Origin: Hepatocystis sp. ex Piliocolobus tephrosceles | Lineage: Eukaryota; Apicomplexa; Aconoidasida; Haemosporida; Plasmodiidae | Reading direction: 5' to 3' | NCBI GenBank assembly: GCA_902459845.2 | Contig: CABPSV020000166.1 | Location: 1-10,000 of the forward strand | DNA: 10,000 nt | In this document: positions 8,601 through 10,000 of the stretch, piece by piece | Layout: each line of letters starts with the position of its first letter | Numbering within the stretch: position 1 is the first letter of the stretch | Made by a program: the position numbers and the translations under genes | The notes under the pieces: generated by a model | The model's input: only the letters and a program-made list of their open reading frames with translations | Told to the model about the DNA's origin: nothing | Database searches by the model: none

Positions 8601-10000
8601 ATTGTTTTTATTTTCGGTCGTATTGACACTGTTATTATCTTCACTATTTCCAACAGTATTTATACTACCATTAGATGTATAACCTCTAATGTTATCATTC
8701 ACACCAGTTGTGGTTTTAGTAGGTGATCTAACAGAACTAAAACCTTGTTCCTCGTCATAACTTGACAGTTGATCTTTCAATTCATTTATATTTATATTCA
8801 ATTCATTTAAATATTTTTCTAAATCTTTATCTATATTTTCTTTTGCCATATCTATAAGTGATAATAATATATCAGTAACATTAACAAATACTTTTTGTTT
8901 TTTTTTTGCTTCTGAAACAGCATTTTTAAGTATTAATTTACAAGCATCAGAAAATTTTATATTAGAATTTATTTTAGTTATCTCTTCACTATCTTTTTTA
9001 TTATTTTCTACATTTTTATTATTTTCTGAATTTTTATTATTTTCTACATTTTTATTATTACCTACATTTTTATTATTACCTACATTTTTATTATTATCTA
9101 CATTTTTATTATTCGTTAAACTATGTAAAATTTTAAGAAAATTTAATGCACTTGTAATATATTTTCTATTTTTTTTCTGGATGTCATCATATATAATGTT
9201 ATTACTATCACCATGACTATCGCTGTTATTATCGCTGTTATTATCATTTTTCGGAGTTTCTATACTATTATCAATATTTGTAATGGTTGGTGTATCAGTA
9301 ACCGTATTTACAAAACTATCAACCACTGCATCAGGAGCAGTATCCGTATCAGTATCAGTAGCAGAACCAGACGTATTAAAATTTATATCTGATTCGTTCT
9401 TATTTATTTGTTTTAACATAACTAATTTATCTTCTATCTGTTGTATATGTTTATCAATAAAATCGCTTATTAACAGGTTTTCTTTATTTTGAGATTTATG
9501 ATCATACAACTGTTCATTATTCTGGCTGTCTCCAGATTTTTCAGTATCATTTATTGGGTCTGTTTTATTTACATATTTATCTATATTATTTTTTAAAGTA
9601 TAATTTTTATTGTTGCTTTTGTTTGGTATTATTTCATTGTTATAATTGTCATCGTCGGTACCACCACTATTGTTACCACTATTGTTACCACTACTGTTAC
9701 TACTACTGTTACCACTACTGTTACTACTACTGTTACTACTACTGTTACTACTATTGTTACTGTTACTGCTACTGTTGCTACCACTACTACTATCACTTAC
9801 ACCACCACTTACACCACCACTTACACCACCACTTACACCACCACTTACACCACCACTAACACCATCACTTACACCACCACTTACACCATCACTATCAGGA
9901 ATCTCCAAATTTGATACTGAATTTCCACCTAAGTTAAATTTATTTAAAAATTTTGTTATTGCTAAATTAACATATTTTGAAATATGTTCAATTAATTTAT
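5640..10000 (-). CDS. clpC: ClpC-type Hsp100 AAA+ unfoldase, probably apicoplast; N-terminus beyond window
   Basis: The frame is open from the right edge to TAA at 5640-5642, about 1452 visible residues with no intron needed. The codon at 9906-9908 is TTG, not a start; residues below are numbered from it. Order: end of a first Clp N-terminal repeat, long low-complexity insert, second N repeat (about 318-381), AAA+ 1 (about 533-785), pentapeptide linker, AAA+ 2 with C-terminal subdomain (about 1045-1415). Ring 1 has Walker A GESGVGKT (Lys584), pore KYRG (622-625), Walker B FIDE (Asp649, Glu650) and RRR (701-703). Ring 2 has GSSGVGKT (Lys1090), pore GYVGY (1130-1134), LFDE (Asp1155, Glu1156), NR finger Arg1305 and sensor-2 GAR (1366-1368). 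LGF at 1217-1219 fits the ClpP-docking loop of ClpC/ClpA; ClpB and HSP101 lack it and carry a long M-domain. Such proteins unfold substrates by ATP-driven threading. Apicoplast targeting is inferred from the family, since the transit peptide is not visible. Confidence 0.9.
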   Translation of the reverse strand, partial: KLIEHISKYVNLAITKFLNKFNLGGNSVSNLEIPDSDGVSGGVSDGVSGGVSGGVSGGVSGGVSGGVSDSSSGSNSSSNSNNSSNSSSNSSSNSSGNSSSNSSGNNSGNNSGGTDDDNYNNEIIPNKSNNKNYTLKNNIDKYVNKTDPINDTEKSGDSQNNEQLYDHKSQNKENLLISDFIDKHIQQIEDKLVMLKQINKNESDINFNTSGSATDTDTDTAPDAVVDSFVNTVTDTPTITNIDNSIETPKNDNNSDNNSDSHGDSNNIIYDDIQKKNRKYITSALNFLKILHSLTNNKNVDNNKNVGNNKNVGNNKNVENNKNSENNKNVENNKKDSEEITKINSNIKFSDACKLILKNAVSEAKKKQKVFVNVTDILLSLIDMAKENIDKDLEKYLNELNININELKDQLSSYDEEQGFSSVRSPTKTTTGVNDNIRGYTSNGSINTVGNSEDNNSVNTTENKNNDIGSSTTQDSSTKSCTTKNGYNEEDELINNDIDQPINNTSNEKINNILNSLNSLNSEYFNDLKEYTNFEENSYNNNNNLSQNINTNNNNKFMGSSFMKECLTDMVQVAKEKKDNSFFGRKKELKRIIEILGRKKKSNPLLIGESGVGKTAIVEHLSFLIAKNKVPQHLKNYRIYQLNVGNIVAGTKYRGEFEEKMKYLLSNMNKKKKNILFIDEIHVIVGAGSGEGSLDASNLLKPFLSADNLQCIGTTTFQEYFKYIENDKPLRRRFNCITIKSLTPEETYKLLKKIKSSYEQYHNVFYTHDSLKSIITLTEDYLPTANFPDKAIDILDEAGAYQKIKHERYIKQKLKNQNINNQINNSNRINNYVQNNSIKIQPNQVYKKNDEDEFASRNRDITPDITEQTNQYTERGKLRNIINIDVENAKDEQVNVVTDKKIDKYVGEKDIKEQENQSKAVQSKAVQSKAVQSKAVQSKAVQFKAVQPKAEQPTTEQPTTEQPQMEQPQMEQPQIEQPQIEQPQIEQPQMEQPQMEQPQIEQPQMEQPQIEQPQMEQPQIKDTRKEQIDSFLENIYMKYVTSDVIENIVSNRSSISFIKKNKMEEEKIKKLKEKLNNIIIGQEKVIDILSKYLFKAITNIKDPDKPIGTILLCGSSGVGKTLCAHVISEYLFNEDNVIVINMNEYIDKHSVSKLFGSYPGYVGYKEGGELTESVKKKPFSILLFDEIEKAHSEVLHVLLQILDTGVLTDSKGSKVSFKNTFIFMTTNVGSDIITDYFKVYNKNYSNLGFNYYNIKKKEKSGVERKQVKSVDSVSSTGMADSAEPDKKNGETNKSDLSDELVTFEEKLKTDEWYDELQPEVEEELKKRFLPEFLNRIDEKLIFRQFLKTDIIKILENMIEDLKKRIKKKKNLNLIIDKKVIQFICSDENNIYDMTFGARSIKRALYKYIEDAIAAFLISNFYNANDSLHLTLSNDKKIIVSLVKAPAVHQLSF
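6936..7250 (-). repeat. 21 tandem pentapeptide units in the ClpC inter-ring linker
   Basis: Twenty-one contiguous 15-base units (315 bases, residues 887-991) form three blocks: seven of the QSKAV type (five exact, then QFKAV and QPKAE), two QPTTE, and twelve QPQ(M/I)(E/K). Codon choice is almost identical between neighbouring units, so the array is repeated at DNA level as well as in protein. All units begin with Gln. It lies between the two AAA+ modules. Confidence 0.97.
8333..8382 (-). repeat. Poly-asparagine stretches before AAA+ 1 of ClpC
   Basis: Residues 510-514 and 522-525 are Asn runs encoded by AAT and AAC codons, separated by a short Leu-Ser-Gln-Asn segment. This is typical Plasmodium asparagine-rich low complexity, placed about ten residues upstream of the conserved start of the first ATPase module. 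Confidence 0.8.
9006..9113 (-). repeat. Six NNKNVx hexapeptide units in the ClpC N-terminal insert
   Basis: Six 18-base units encode NNKNV followed by Asp, Gly or Glu (one has NNKNS), at residues 266-301. A degenerate NNKK follows. The array lies just before the second Clp N repeat. Confidence 0.93.
9660..9791 (-). repeat. Ser/Asn/Gly run in the ClpC N-terminal insert
   Basis: Forty-four residues (40-83) consist only of Ser, Asn and Gly. At DNA level they are mainly ACT and GTT triplets with some ACC, in 9- and 12-base groupings read on the plus strand. It follows directly after the GGVS array with one Asp between. Confidence 0.92.
9795..9890 (-). repeat. Eight (G/D)GVS tetrapeptide units in ClpC
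   Basis: Eight 12-base units encode DGVS or GGVS (residues 7-38). Five consecutive copies are GGVS. The unit is unusually GC-rich and glycine-rich for this gene, where inserts are otherwise Asn- and Lys-rich. Confidence 0.95.

Noticed and set aside
9554..9859. A 101-residue plus-strand frame rich in Tyr, Cys and His opposite the ClpC N-terminal region.
   Set aside because: It is the antisense of the S/N/G and GGVS arrays and has no feature of its own.
9906..9908. This position as the start of the ClpC-like protein.
   Set aside because: The codon is TTG, the frame stays open for 30 more codons to the window edge, and those residues look like part of the Clp N-domain. The true start is outside the window.
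5640..10000. Identity as ClpB or HSP101 rather than ClpC.
   Set aside because: There is no long coiled-coil M-domain in the first ATPase module, and an LGF tripeptide is present in the loop used for ClpP docking. Clp proteins that act without a protease lack it.
1..10000. tRNA, rRNA, mobile element or viral sequence.
   Set aside because: No cloverleaf-like, rRNA-like, terminal-repeat, transposase or reverse-transcriptase signal could be seen on either strand.

Overview
The window looks like nuclear DNA of a malaria parasite (Plasmodium). The evidence is extreme A+T richness, non-coding stretches made almost only of long poly(A)/poly(T) runs and (TA)n microsatellites, short phase-interrupting GT-AG introns with T-rich 3' ends, asparagine/lysine-rich low-complexity inserts in a conserved enzyme, and three products that fit an apicomplexan. 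Gene content and order match, from memory, the P. falciparum chromosome 14 segment carrying ClpC, VPS29 and GAPM3. The composition suits a very AT-rich lineage, but the species cannot be fixed from sequence reading alone.

Layout from left to right. 1-709 is the upstream region of the first gene, with a possible 5'-UTR intron. 710-2081 (+) is a three-exon gene for a 284-residue, six-span membrane protein, best explained as GAPM3, an inner-membrane-complex anchor of the gliding motor. 2082-3709 is a convergent intergenic region of simple repeats. 3710-4282 (-) is a single-exon gene for the retromer subunit VPS29. 4283-5639 is an intergenic region that must hold the VPS29 promoter and the 3' end of the next gene; it has two small tandem-repeat blocks. 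5640 to beyond 10000 (-) is a single very long open frame for a ClpC-type Hsp100 AAA+ unfoldase, open at the right edge so that its N-terminus lies outside the window.

The three genes are not a functional operon. They serve different compartments: the inner membrane complex under the plasma membrane (GAPM3), endosome-to-Golgi retrieval (VPS29) and, most likely, the apicoplast stroma (ClpC). The most distinctive object is the ClpC-like protein. Both AAA+ modules are intact (Walker A and B, pore loops, sensors, arginine fingers, and an LGF loop of the kind that docks ClpP). The linkers between conserved blocks, however, are inflated by several separate tandem arrays: GGVS tetrapeptides, S/N/G runs, NNKNVx hexapeptides, and 21 consecutive pentapeptides between the two ATPase rings where other ClpC proteins carry the short coiled-coil M-domain. 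I found no RNA gene, CRISPR array or mobile element, and nothing that I would call a wholly undescribed system.
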